Assembly (NCBI GenBank): GCA_018907035.1
Contig: JACCIC010000165.1
Coordinates: 806,001-870,000 of the forward strand
Length of the DNA: 64,000 bases
From: Sycobia sp. Sy_11
Lineage: Eukaryota > Arthropoda > Insecta > Hymenoptera > Epichrysomallidae
Direction: 5' to 3'
Part shown: one piece after another, positions 49,089-60,129 of the stretch
How the letters are laid out: each line of letters starts with the position of its first letter
Position numbering within the stretch: the first letter of the stretch is position 1
Made by a program: the position numbers and the translations under genes
Notes under the pieces: model-generated
What the model saw: the letters and a program-made list of their open reading frames with translations, nothing else
The model's database searches: none
What the model was told of the DNA's origin: nothing

Positions 49089-49492
49089 GTTAGGGAGTTG
49101 TAGGGGCATTATCAGGATTATTAACCAAAGAACACAAACATTTATTAATTATAATTTAGGTATATTCAGACTATAAAAAATTACAATAATTCAATATAAT
49201 AATACAAAATGAATTCTCTCTCTCTCTCTCTCTCTTATACGTCACACAAATCTCACAAATCTGCGCACACGTGTCACGATGTTCATCTGACCGATGCCAA
49301 ACCAAATCTGACGCACTCTGTCGATCCGCTCATCGCCTCGTTCTGCCCTTAATCATCTGTACCTGTACCAACTTGTATAATTACCTAAATTCCCTGTGCC
49401 GTCTGCGCGCAGACACTCACTCAATATATATCGCATTACGGTACTTTCCGAGTATTCATACATACAGATCCTGTCGCAACTTGTCTCTAACA
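49089..49492. mobile_element. Solo LTR (404 bp) with TAAG target duplication
   Basis: Starts TGTTAGGGAG and ends TCTCTAACA, giving TG..CA termini with a 6-bp inverted end (TGTTAG/CTAACA), and is flanked by TAAG at 49085-49088 and 49493-49496. Contains a (TC)n run (49213-49236). No coding sequence. A 4-bp duplication suits a gypsy-type LTR element that lost its interior by LTR recombination. It interrupts the PLE between its endonuclease and its pLTR. Confidence 0.72.
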
Positions 49493-50225
49493 TAAGTAAT
49501 GATAAGTGTTGTCCAATTTACTCGACTTTAATATTGAATTTACATTATTGGGATTCTTCAAAACATGAATATTTTCAAAAGTTTCTCTTTTATATTTATT
49601 CTTAATACTATGTTTTAAAATATTTACATTTTCAAAATCGAAAGAATGTAACAAGTTTAAACTATGTTCTTTTAGCCCGGATCTACTATTCATGCTTCGT
49701 AAGATATATTGATGTTCATATATTCTTTGTTTTATGTACCTTCTCGTTTGTCCAATATAATACTTGTCACAATCTTCACAATTTATTTTATATACTATTC
49801 CTGTTTTCAAACCTTTATCATCCTTATCTTTACAATTATTAAATAGCTTTATTATTGTTTCTAAAGTAAACTTGAATCATATGTTTTTTAAATGCACTTC
49901 TAACTCTTTCGGATAATCATTTTACATATGGTACTACCACGATTTTATTATTATGTCCCTCTTTTCCATATTATGTTCTCTAGTGTTATTAGAAATTTGA
50001 TCCACTCTCTCTGCAATCATTTTATCCACAAAGTCTATTGGATAAGCATTGTTAATGAATATCTCCAACTAATTTTAAATGATCTTTTCTAAAATCTCTG
50101 TGTGATAACTTGATTGCTTTGTCGATGACTCCTTTACAGAACCTATCTTGTTTCCGAATATATTTTATAAGTTTTTCTTTATAGTCTTTGTTATTTATTT
50201 TTTGAACATTGCATTTTCAAAAGAA
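49493..50225 (-). pseudogene. PLE remnant: GIY-YIG endonuclease and decayed RT thumb
   Basis: Open stretch 49810-49487 begins MKTGIVYKINCEDCDKYYIG, the start of the Penelope GIY-YIG endonuclease, with the CxxC pair, IKQRIYEHQYILRS, GLKEHSLNLLHSFDFENVNI and a Glu-containing FENIHV block. It is similar along its length to residues 338-440 of the 56-63 kb element but clearly diverged. From 49810 to about 50225 the RT C-terminal region is recognisable only in pieces. RT motifs are absent, so it is a 5'-truncated, inactive copy. Confidence 0.85.
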
Positions 50226-50315
50226 TACTGTAAATTAATTTTTTTATATTTGTTTGCCTAAATGCAGAAATAATATAATTTTAAGAACTATGTACAAATC
50301 ATTTTTTTATTTCAG

Positions 50316-50523
50316 TCGAAATGATGAATTGACACCAGAAGAAAGAGATGCTCGAACAGTTTTTTGTATGCAACTTAGTCAACGGATTCGTGCACGTGAT
50401 TTAGAAGAATTTTTCTCAAGTGTTGGTAAAGTTCAAGATGTTCGTTTAATTACTTGTAATAAAACAAGAAGGTTTAAAGGAATCGCTTATGTTGAATTTA
50501 AAGATCCTGAGAGCGTAACACTA
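50316..50523 (+). CDS. Caper: Single exon of the splicing factor Caper (RBM39-like), first RRM
   Basis: A 208-bp exon with good splice sites: TTTTTTTATTTCAG| before it and |GTGAGT after it. It enters in codon phase 2 and ends on a codon boundary. The translation (RNDELTPEERDARTVFCMQL through FKDPESVTL) has the RRM RNP2 (VFCMQL) and RNP1 (KGIAYVEF) motifs and the TPEERDARTVF lead-in that is characteristic of CAPER/RBM39, a U2AF65-related, SR-associated splicing factor in the nucleus. There are no stops. Neither the upstream Arg/Ser-rich exons nor the following exon (remainder of RRM1) was found in the window. So either introns are long or this is an isolated duplicate. The open frame runs on into the intron at both ends without meaning. 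Confidence 0.85.
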
Positions 50524-53500
50524 GTGAGTACAATTATTAATAGTATTAGTTGCGTAGTTTTTGTGACTGAGTTCAACAAATTTAGCACCTTATTGTATCT
50601 CATATAAAGTAAACTGAACTAATATAATACATATTTAACATTTAACTATATAGTTATGTTCAAAGAATTCTAATTTTAATAGATAGATATAATAATAGTA
50701 TTAGTATATAATATATAATTATAATATAATAGACAACTTTAATTTAATCAGAAATTTTTAAGTTTAGACAGATCTCTATAGATATAAAACGATGATTATT
50801 AATGTTTGTTATTATTAACATCACCCATAACACCATGCAAAAAAAGATTGACATACACACACGCGCGCGCGCGTGCGCGTCTCATTAGACAAGTCATCCG
50901 CTCGCCTTAAATCAGAATGCCACATCAAGTACAGAGCAAGAAATAACAAATAGTAGATGATAAAAAATCTAAATATAACACATTTTCAGAAAGTTGTCAA
51001 AATATGGAGAAATCAATGGCCAATACTTTGAATAAAATAGTTTTCACTTTCCTATTCCAATTAGGGTTTTATTTTCACAACAAAACGCTCACATCATACC
51101 AGTACACCTAGTATATAAAAGATATGAGCATGTAGATAACTATAAATGTTACGATATACAAGTATCATTTAACGAGAATACAGATATAAACAGCATAAAA
51201 AATTTTAGGAGATGAAATAGTAAATTGAATTTCTTATAACAATAATAGTAATAGTGATCAAAGCTTAAGTTCATAAGAAAAAGAAAGAAAGTCTATGTTT
51301 TTAATTAAAACGAGAAATAAATTAGAAACATAAAGAAAATTATATTGATAACGTTAATGAGAATGGTAGCATAGGTGAATGTTTCATTTTAAAGAAAACA
51401 GAAGAGAGTTAAATCATAATCTCTCATATCTCAAAACAGAAAAAACTTCTATGGCAAGAAAAAGAATTAAATGCCATGTTAGAGTTTAAACAAAAATACG
51501 ACAGCGGGAAACAGAAAAAGGTATTGTGAGATGAGCGAGAAATATATGCACTAAGAATATTTAACAAATTAAGCTAAGGATGAAAAGATTGTAAAAAATT
51601 CTAAAATACTGAAAAAAAATACACTAAAAGATTAGAAATTTGATAATGTTGTCTTCAAACTAGAGTCAGTGCTGTTTACAAACAAGTCGAATCAAAAAAT
51701 ACATAACAAAAGAAACCAGATTGGATACTTTTATGCATTTTCTAAATGCAGAATTCAAAACTAAGTGATTATGTTTTTTTTAAACCTAAAAAAGATATCA
51801 AAAAGATAATATCAGAGAATCACAAAAGAGGACGAGTATAGAATTACAGAGATTATTTGAAATCGATTGTTATAATCTACGAGTCCAAAACTAATATTGG
51901 AAAGATTAAAAGAGTGGGAACAATAGAATCTAAAATCTTGTGAGTATCGACTATATGAGAACTCTATAATCTCAAATACATTCCTTTTAAAAAGAGAGCA
52001 GAAGATTATAGCAAGACCACTAATACTATCATTTAATGGGTAATTTGTCGGAAAATGTTTCGGAAACTCATCCGTTTGGGAATAAATGGATTGATTACTG
52101 GCGGCGCTTTGATATTAAAGATCAAAAATTTAAGAATAATACAAAAATAAAATATTATGTTGTTTTATTATTTTCTAGTCACCTGTTATATTTTTATTAT
52201 CTTTTGCTCTTCTACATCATTAGTATGATTTCTTTTTATAATGTTTATATGCATTTATATATACGTACACATTTATACTTATATCTATACATGCACAAAC
52301 GGTTGCTGCCTACTCATTCGCTCTATTTATAGTAAAAGAAAATTCTATTAACAGTTTTCTTGAATGATTGATTTACATGCTCTTGCCACCCGTCTGTAAT
52401 CTATCTTTTTTTTCGCTATTCATTAAGGTCGCCGAATCAGAAATTTAAAGATAGAAAAATGTGAGAAAGAAATTTTCCCATTCTAAAACATGCGCCAGAT
52501 CAATAATGTGCCACAGAATGGTGGAAAAAATCTCCAGAGTTCAATTAAAATTAAGACAGCCATCACAAATAATTCATAAGGAATATCTGACTATCGACCT
52601 CGTACTCAGAAGAACTATATATACACACAGTAATTATACCCTTCTTCTAAATTATTAACCGTGTATGAACTTGAAAGAGAAAAACATGCGAAGCGCGTCC
52701 TGATGGGAAGCTGACATTTTTCTGTACATTAATAATAGCTGTAGTTTTAAATAAATAGTTAAGTTTGAAATAAATTTTAAATAATAAGTTTTTTCAAACT
52801 TACCCTTTAAAAATCTTACGTTTACGGAAAAGCAGAACAGATGAAACAGTACGTTTACCATTCGGGAAGGATTGATAAGAAAGGCTTACAAACAATACAC
52901 GAAATTACAGCAATATACAGACAGGCTATTGTTTAAACTTTCAGAGCTTTTTTTGAAGAAGATGCACCTAATACGAAAACAGAAAATGACGAGTTGATCA
53001 ATAGCTAGTACCCCATAAATCACACAAATTTAGTAAGTATTGAGTTTGACAGGAGTTAAGTTAATAGTCACGAAAGAAATAAAAAGACAAAAGATAAAAC
53101 TCGATAAAATAAACACACAATCTACAACTCACTAAAAATATTAACTCTGAAGGTGACCATCAGACAATGTCATTACAAACAAGAAAGCCAGTCCAGAAAG
53201 AAGAAAATAATCGGGCCATATCAGAATCATGCCACCACAGCCCATTTGTGATCCTATTTCTCAGCAGCACTCGTTTCCCAGTAAAGTGAAAGTAACTTAA
53301 ATGTTCGCATAAATAAACACGTTAATATAACAGAATTATGGAATCATTCCAACAAAGTGACAATACCTGCAACTACCTGGCCATAACGAACAGCTCCACA
53401 AATCTGTGGCCATGACGAACCTCTATTTTTTAGTAAAAGCTCATGAACCAAATAAACAGTACTGGATAATATCAACGAACATATATGTTGCAATTCCATT

Positions 53501-53879
53501 TAACATAACTACATCTGAGCGGCTCCCATAGAACAAAGGCAATATAGCTAGAAGCTTACCACCCATATCATAATCGAACAGTGGACAATATCTGCTTAGC
53601 AAACGTGACCTGGTCAGTTGCTACGCCAAGAGAATGTCAAGTTTTGAGGGACACTCAGAGAGAACGTCAGGGTGATGATTTTATCGCATTTATAGACATT
53701 CTAATAGCCGAGATAAGAGCAGTAGTGATAAGAGCATAAAGCCATCTAAAGTCGTGATAAGAGCACCGCCAAAACTGCTCTTTCTTAATACAACGGATGT
53801 GGAAAAATTACTTGTACGTGATAAGATATAGAAGTTCTTCAAAAGACTTTCAAACCGAGGTAGATGAAGGTTAAAATAA
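50524..53879. other. AT-rich DNA, downstream intron candidate, no exon recognised
   Basis: About 3.4 kb. If the Caper exon is live, this would be intron. I found no continuation of RRM1. A mixed CA/GC dinucleotide run lies at 50856-50879. The open frame at 52036-52332 has no motif. The stretch 53170-53880 is less AT-rich and may be the start of the LINE relic that follows. Confidence 0.5.
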
Positions 53880-54385
53880 GCAGTTTAAAAGAGACCAGGA
53901 AGCGTCTGGTCGTTGAAACAGCAACCGAAGCGAATCTGGAAAAAACTCAAAGACTCCATGAACCTAACGGAGGCATTCGAGACTGAGGTGCCCACAAGGA
54001 GTAAGAGCAGGCTCATCATCTATGATGCGCCGAAAGATATGTAGCAAATGTCTTTCCCAACAAGGAAATTGAATTTTTCTTGCCCTGCTTCAAACCGAGC
54101 AAGAGGTGCGATACGGATGACTCAGGAACCAGGATCAAATTGCTGTAGCACAGGGGTCTATGTTGAGTATGTGTCTTGCCGTATGTAAGACTATTTCACA
54201 ATCATGTGGTCGTTGAAGTACCAAGGATGCTGGCACGTAGGCACACATTGTAAAAATGCGATTTGCTATTCCTACTCTAGCCTAGCGAGTCGTGACAGCA
54301 AAAATCGTCCCAGCAAGAACCAGAACCTAAATGTATCAATCAGAAAAATGGGAAAAAACCGCACGCTATGCTTTAAGGGACAATA
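53880..54385 (+). pseudogene. Decayed LINE ORF1 (gag-like) relic
   Basis: Plus-strand fragments: LVVETATEANLEK near 53905, then in another frame LKDSMNLTEAFETEVPTRSK and SRLIIYDAPKD (about 53950-54040); the RLIIYDAP block is typical of the RNA-binding region of R1/I/Jockey-type ORF1. Then CWHVGTHCKNAICY near 54225, a damaged CCHC knuckle. The block order fits ORF1 and the frames are broken. No ORF2 follows. Confidence 0.5.
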
Positions 54386-54739
54386 AATGCACAAATACGC
54401 AGTCGGCACGGAAGAATTCTCAACTCTACGGATTATGGTCAGTAGAGCATGATTGAATCAAAATGGCACTATCCTGCGCTTTGCTCAATTTCATGACAGA
54501 AGAGCGCGCTGGGTCAGTCTAGAAATAAGATCGATATGTGTGAAAGAAGGAGTGTAGATCCTGTTTTCCCCAGGAGCTATATCAACGCAATGGGTAAATA
54601 AAAGGATTCGATTTACGGACTAGGATAGCAAATATTGAAAGGTGACAGTGCTAAAATTAACCGATCTTGCTCACACACTTTGTTGTGGCAGAGGTCAGAA
54701 TTATTATCGTTGGAATTAAAAACATGCAAAAAACTGCAG

Positions 54740-56235
54740 CATTATGGATGGAATTAAAAACATCCACTATTTCGTCTACACAACTTTCTGGTACAATTGT
54801 AAAGATGTCATCAATATATCTTTTATAGATAATTGGTTCAAAATTCAATTTATTTAATGCAATACTTTCTAATTTTTCCATCATCAAATTAGCAATTACC
54901 GGTGATAAAGGTGATCCCGTTCGACAACCATATCTTTGTACATAAAAAATAAATAATTTAGATATATTTCTAAGAATATATTTTCTCACTTGGGTGATTC
55001 CACAGATTAAACGATGTACAACATCGATACATTTCTCTCATCGACGATTAAGTTATCAGAGAGTTAATTTTCTTTCCTCGACATGTACAAATTATAACTT
55101 GTAATTTTTTGAAGAATAAATATAAATCATTCGGCGAAAATAAATACTATTTGTAGGTTTCGCCCTTAGTTACCTGCTGAGCTCGTCAGTAGGACTACAG
55201 GTAACCAATTCCTAGACGTACGATGCTTGCTAAAATCGATGACAATTTATAATATGAAGCCGATAAACTTATCTATGGGAATTATCTGTGGAATCACCCA
55301 AGTGAGAAAATATATTCTTAGAAATATATCTAAATTATTTTATTTAATTCCACAAAATATAATAGCGCACCAAATATTAATTTATTTGTTGCATAAAAAT
55401 TATTTTGAAAAGAAAAAATTATGTTATTAAAACTAAATTTATTGCTTTAATGAATCATCTTTTGATAATTTTGTGTGTATGTTTATTTCTGATCATTTCT
55501 CTTCTATAATTTATAAGTAAATCTAATGGTATATTTGTAAATAAAGATACTACATTTAATAAAATCATTTTATAATTATTCGGAATATTAATATCATTAA
55601 CTGTTTCATAAAAACTCCAGCTATCTTTATCATAAAAATTGGTTTCCCAACGATCTTAATTAATATATTTGATACAATTTTGCAAAATGTATATTCGAAA
55701 ATTAATTAATGATTGGAAATCCGATAACATTTGGCTATTGTGTCATTCTCACATTTTAAAAGTTTAGAAGTAATGCCGTTGATATAAGATTTATTTTTCC
55801 ATTCTTTTATTAATTCTTTCTATTTATTTTGTACCCTATTCATATGAGGATTCAAAATTTTCTTGTAAATTGTGTTATTCTCCAACATCATTGTACTTGT
55901 ATTAGTATATTCTTTTTTTATCAGATGCTACTTTTACATTTCCTTTATCTGTATTTTGGATTATAATAATTATTTCTCTTTTAAGAAATTCTTGGCTGTT
56001 TTGTATTCATATATCATATTACTATGTAAATAATTTTGAAACGTATTTTCTGTTTTACAATTATTAATAACCTTCACTAATGAGTTCTACATTACTTAAA
56101 ACATTACTTAAAACATTACTACTCTAAAGTTCAACGTTGTTTCTTAATATCATTATTGCTGCTAATAATACTATTTTATACTTCAGCGATGACTTCTCTA
56201 ATAGGGAAATTGTTATTTAAATAAGATATTCCAAA
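54740..56235 (-). pseudogene. Old, decayed PLE reverse transcriptase (host of two later insertions)
   Basis: Minus strand. At 54970-54740: FYVQRYGCRTGSPLSPVIAN, EPIIYKRYIDDIFTIVPESC (the YIDD catalytic motif) and DVFNSIH. After a 433-bp insertion, the upstream part resumes at 55384-56235: FSFQNNFY, NVVSLFTNIPLDLL near 55540, and N-terminal text ending in GILYLNNNFPIREVIAEV at 56170-56235. The remainder continues on the far side of the big palindrome (62987-63050: NEVANILSEGVKFGI). The order matches the intact copy, but stops and frameshifts are frequent, so it is much older. Confidence 0.85.
54951..55383. mobile_element. Small insertion with 56-bp inverted repeats inside the old PLE
   Basis: It splits the RT coding region of the old PLE. 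A CATAAAAAT-like direct repeat of about 9 bp flanks it (54941-54950 and 55384-55392). Inside, 54952-55007 and 55284-55339 are a perfect or near-perfect inverted pair of 56 bp, followed on the right by about 44 bp that is not repeated. A GTTACCTG/CAGGTAAC stem lies near 55175-55207. No ORF. Class unknown; MITE-like. Confidence 0.65.
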
Positions 56236-56578
56236 ACAATTGAATTGTACTTCTGTCGACTGCCCATATACAAATTAATAAATATTTTTTTATTGGTCTT
56301 ACAGTCCAATCAATTCCATCCAAAAATAAAATAAAATAAAAATAAAAAATAAAAATAATAATAAAAAATAAAAAATAAGAAATAAAAATAAAAAATAATA
56401 AAACTAAAATAAAAAAATAAAAATAATAATAAAAAATAAAAAATAAGAAATAAAAATAAAAAATAATAAAAATAAAATAAAAAAATAAAAATTAAAAATA
56501 AAAATTAAATTAAAAATTAAATTAAAATTATAATGACAGCCAGACTGTCTTTGTTTATATTCACCCCCGTAGACTAAT

Positions 56579-56650
56579 CTGAAAATAAAATATTAGCTGA
56601 AAAAATTCTTTGTTGGTAAAGTGCAGTCTGACTGTCCCCAACACCCTTAC
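56579..56650 (-). other. Intron-like segment of the left outer pLTR (72 nt)
   Basis: On the minus strand: GTAAGG donor, TTTACCAAC (branch site with one change from TACTAAC), TTTTATTTTCAG acceptor. Confidence 0.55.
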
Positions 56651-56664
56651 CTAATTGAAGACTT

Positions 56665-56704
56665 GTCCAACGTTTCGAGCTCGCTACGGCTCCTCATCAG
56701 GGAC
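56665..56704 (-). ncRNA. Type I hammerhead ribozyme, intact core (left outer pLTR)
   Basis: Exact mirror of 62609-62648. Helix I GTCC/GGAC, CTGATGA, helix II, GAA, ACGT, T at the cleavage position. It lies about 100 bp downstream of the minus-strand coding region. Confidence 0.88.
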
Positions 56705-56805
56705 TAATCTAAACCTTATATTCTAATCTATATATACCCATCCCCACCACCAAATTTCGTAAATTAAATATAAATTCCCCCTCTACACAAATTGTCCAAA
56801 ACCAA

Positions 56806-58134
56806 TCAATTGAATAAGGAATGATAAACACTGTCCAATCTACCAGACTCTAACATTAAATTCACATTATTTCGATTCTTGGAAATGTGAATACTTTCAA
56901 GACTCTCCCGTTTATACTTATTATTAATACCATGTTCCAAAATATCCACATTCACAAAATCAAAAGAATGTAAAAACTTTAAAGAATGCTCTTTTAAACC
57001 AGAAGTAATATGTGAGCTACGTAAACTATATTTATGCTCATAAATTCTCTTTTTTAAATATATACCTGTTTGTCCAATATAGTATTTATCACAATCCATG
57101 CAATTAATCTTGTAAACAACTCCTGACTTTAAGCATAAATCATCCTTATCTTTGCAATTATTAAACAATCTACTTAAATTATTGCGATTTTTAAAGAAAA
57201 TTTGAATGTTATATTTCCGAAAATTTCTTTTTATTCTTTCAGATAATCCTTGAACATATGGTAAGACAATAATTTTGCCTCCGTTAAAATCAATTCCTGC
57301 ACTATGTCTATTTTCGGTATTATAAATGTCAAACAATCTCTCAGCAATCAATCTATTAATAAATTGAATTGGATAGCCATTATTAATAAAAGTTTCTCTT
57401 ACTATCTGTAAATTATTTTGTCTAAAATCTTTATGTGACAATTTAATTGCTCTGTCAATGACACCTTTCAATGCTCCAATTTTTTTTCCGAATTGGTGGT
57501 GTGAATTAAAATCTAAAAACCTACCTGACCAAGTAGGCTTTCTGTACCAATTAAGTTTTACCTTATTATTACTACATCTAATTACATTAATGTCCAAAAA
57601 ACTTAACTGACTATTTACTTCAACCTCCCTTGTAAATTTAATTCTGTCATGTACAGAATTGAAAACATCCACCATTTCATCCACAAAAACTTCTGGAACA
57701 ATTGTAAAGATATCATCAACATATCTCTTAAATATCATTGGTTCAAAAAGCAATTTTGACAAGGCTATACTTTCCAACTTTTCCATAACTAAATTAGCTA
57801 TAACCGGTGACAAAGGCGACCCCATTGGACATCCATATTTTTGTTCATAAAATTTATTATCAAATGAAAAAATTGTGTTATTAAAAACCAAATTAATTGC
57901 TTTAATAAATTCATTCATTGTCAATTTTGTATGCAAATTAATTTCATTCCACTTTTCCTGTATAATATCATTTAACAACTCTAAAGGTACATTTGTAAAC
58001 AAAGATACTACATCCAATGAAATCATCTTGTAGTTTTTCGGAATAACAATATCTTTCATTTCATTGTAAAAACACCAACTATCCTTAATGTAAGAACTAG
58101 TTCTTCCAACTATCTTAACCAATATATTAGACAA
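56806..58134 (-). CDS. PLE reverse transcriptase plus GIY-YIG endonuclease, left copy
   Basis: 442 codons, identical in translation to 61179-62507. The RT palm starts with MISLDVVSLFTNVP (residues 37-50, Asp41 catalytic), then YGCPMGSPLSPVIANLVMEK (100-119), FKRYVDDIFTIVP (135-147, YVDD catalytic pair) and the thumb block WYRKPTWSGRFLDFN. The C-terminus is a GIY-YIG nuclease: VVYKINCMDCDKYYIGQT (339-356) with a CxxC, KRIYEH (362-367) and Glu413. PLE proteins nick DNA with this nuclease and copy the RNA. RT motif 2 (YGLPKIHK..IGFPTYNIARFLSNIL) lies just upstream of the ATG in the same frame, so the true ORF was longer and is cut by a frameshift from the upstream part. Confidence 0.9.
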   Translation of the reverse strand: MSNILVKIVGRTSSYIKDSWCFYNEMKDIVIPKNYKMISLDVVSLFTNVPLELLNDIIQEKWNEINLHTKLTMNEFIKAINLVFNNTIFSFDNKFYEQKYGCPMGSPLSPVIANLVMEKLESIALSKLLFEPMIFKRYVDDIFTIVPEVFVDEMVDVFNSVHDRIKFTREVEVNSQLSFLDINVIRCSNNKVKLNWYRKPTWSGRFLDFNSHHQFGKKIGALKGVIDRAIKLSHKDFRQNNLQIVRETFINNGYPIQFINRLIAERLFDIYNTENRHSAGIDFNGGKIIVLPYVQGLSERIKRNFRKYNIQIFFKNRNNLSRLFNNCKDKDDLCLKSGVVYKINCMDCDKYYIGQTGIYLKKRIYEHKYSLRSSHITSGLKEHSLKFLHSFDFVNVDILEHGINNKYKRESLESIHISKNRNNVNLMLESGRLDSVYHSLFN

Positions 58135-58253
58135 AAATCTAGCAATATTATAAGTTGGGAAACCTATGGAAGATATTATTATTCTAAATGTCAGATTTTC
58201 TTTATGAATCTTGGGAAGCCCATAACATTTTGCTACAGTTCCATTTTCACATT

Positions 58254-59183
58254 TTAAATCTTATATGTAGTATCATTTATATATTCATTTCTTTTCCAAT
58301 TATTTAATAATTCTTTCAAATTATTTTGCAGCTTAATGATATGTGGATTACCAATCTTCAAATAAGTACTATCATCATTTAATATATTATTTATACAATT
58401 TATGTAATCAATTTTATTGGAAGCTACAGTTACATTACCTTTGTCGGCCTTTTGGAAGATTATATTAGGGTTATTTTTCAAAAAATTCTTCGCGGTAATT
58501 AAATTATGTATAAAATTACTATTTAAAAAATTATCAAATTTATTTTCTCTTTTAAAATTACTAATGACATTAACCAAAGATGCCCTACATTCCTTTTTTA
58601 CTTCATCATTTAAACAAAAAAGATTACTTTCAACCTCCGCGATGATTTCTTTGATCGGGAGATTATTTTTACAATATAATATTCCATGTTTGGCACCTTT
58701 AGACATGATGTTTATTACTTCATTTGGTATCTCCTTGTCAGTTAGATTCTTAAACCAATTTTTATTGTTTGCATTGTTAAATTGATAGCTTTGAAATTGT
58801 TTTTTATTTCTTAAACATTCAAATTTCCTTTTTAATGTTTGTCTATTAATATATTTTGTCTTAATAAAATGTTTGCTTTGACCAAGAAAAAATTCATGTA
58901 ATTCATTTCTTTCTATATTTTGATATAAATAATGTTTAATCTTTAATAAATATCTATTTAAGGAATGAATCTGAATATGTAAATCTCTAATTTCTAAATT
59001 AAGTAATTTATTTTTGAAAAAGAAAATATTCTTCTTTAGATCATAACAAACATTATTACTATAAACCTGCAAAAAATATTCATCATGAAATCTATTATTA
59101 ATGTGTACCGGAAATATATTTGATTTCTTGCATCTAATAAGGAATGTAAGTTTTTCTTTAAGAATTACAACTTCTAAATTCAT
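58254..59183 (-). CDS. PLE N-terminal domain, left copy
   Basis: 309 codons, identical in translation to 60130-61059. Lys/Asn-rich N-terminal region with the PLE-typical FQKADKGNVTVASNK block at about residues 243-257. It ends at a TAA one frame away from the RT ORF. The same frameshift exists in the right copy. About 60 bp of recognisable RT motif text bridges the two ORFs in the other frame, so an intact ancestor had one continuous protein of roughly 790 residues. Confidence 0.85.
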   Translation of the reverse strand: MNLEVVILKEKLTFLIRCKKSNIFPVHINNRFHDEYFLQVYSNNVCYDLKKNIFFFKNKLLNLEIRDLHIQIHSLNRYLLKIKHYLYQNIERNELHEFFLGQSKHFIKTKYINRQTLKRKFECLRNKKQFQSYQFNNANNKNWFKNLTDKEIPNEVINIMSKGAKHGILYCKNNLPIKEIIAEVESNLFCLNDEVKKECRASLVNVISNFKRENKFDNFLNSNFIHNLITAKNFLKNNPNIIFQKADKGNVTVASNKIDYINCINNILNDDSTYLKIGNPHIIKLQNNLKELLNNWKRNEYINDTTYKI

Positions 59184-59618
59184 TTTAATCCATTTTGAAC
59201 AATAATCTTTAATAGTACTACCATATTTACAATAAATTTCTCTAAAATAAATCAGGACATACCCCCTTAATTTATGTTAAATAGACCTTCTATTTTAAAA
59301 CAATTCAATTGTACTTTTGTCGACTGCCCATATACAAATTAATAAATATTATTTTGGTCTTACAGTCCAATCAATTCCATCCAAAAATAAAATAAAATAA
59401 AAATAAAAATAAAATAAAAATAAAAAATAAAAATAATAATAAAAAATAAAAAATAAGAAATAAAAATAAAATAAAAAAATAAAAATTAAAAATAAAAATT
59501 AAATTAAAAATTAAATTAAAATTATAATGACAGTCAGACTGTCCTTGTTTACATTCACCCCCGTAGACTAATCTGAAAATAAAATATTAGCTGAAAAAAT
59601 TCTTTGTTAGTAAAGTGC

Positions 59619-59694
59619 TCCTTAGGGAGCCGTAGCGAGCTCGAAACGTTGGACAAGTCTTCAATTAGGTAAGGGTGTTGGGGACAGTCAGACT
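59619..59694 (+). other. Unpaired spacer at the palindrome centre
   Basis: 76 bp present only once: the 3' half of a hammerhead motif (59627-59654, lacking the CTGATGA side), then the first part of the intron-like segment. Outside it, both sides mirror each other starting at TTAGTAAAGTG / CACTTTACTAA. The hammerhead cleavage point (after 59650) is 6 nt from the symmetry centre. Confidence 0.85.
59627..59654 (+). ncRNA. Truncated hammerhead ribozyme motif (3' half)
   Basis: Helix II 3' arm, GAAACGTTGGAC retained; CTGATGA replaced by CTTAGGG. It cannot fold as a complete hammerhead. Confidence 0.8.
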
Positions 59695-59740
59695 GCACTT
59701 TACTAACAAAGAATTTTTTCAGCTAATATTTTATTTTCAG
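59669..59740 (+). other. Intron-like segment of the central pLTR (72 nt)
   Basis: GTAAGG donor, TTTACTAAC, TTTTATTTTCAG acceptor; it lies in the leader of the right-hand coding region, about 390 bp upstream of its first ATG. Confidence 0.6.
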
Positions 59741-60129
59741 ATTAGTCTACGGGGGTGAATGTAAACAAGGACAGTCTGACTGTCATTATAATTTTAATTT
59801 AATTTTTAATTTAATTTTTATTTTTAATTTTTATTTTTTTATTTTATTTTTATTTCTTATTTTTTATTTTTTATTATTATTTTTATTTTTTATTTTTATT
59901 TTATTTTTATTTTTATTTTATTTTATTTTTGGATGGAATTGATTGGACTGTAAGACCAAAATAATATTTATTAATTTGTATATGGGCAGTCGACAAAAGT
60001 ACAATTGAATTGTTTTAAAATAGAAGGTCTATTTAACATAAATTAAGGGGGTATGTCCTGATTTATTTTAGAGAAATTTATTGTAAATATGGTAGTACTA
60101 TTAAAGATTATTGTTCAAAATGGATTAAA

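Noticed and set aside
56330..56530. Possible CRISPR-like or satellite array in the A-rich AAATAAAA tracts
   Set aside because: Simple low-complexity pLTR sequence with no regular repeat-spacer pattern.
58417..58785. 122-codon plus-strand frame (and its mirror at 60528-60896)
   Set aside because: Antisense shadow of the PLE N-terminal domain.
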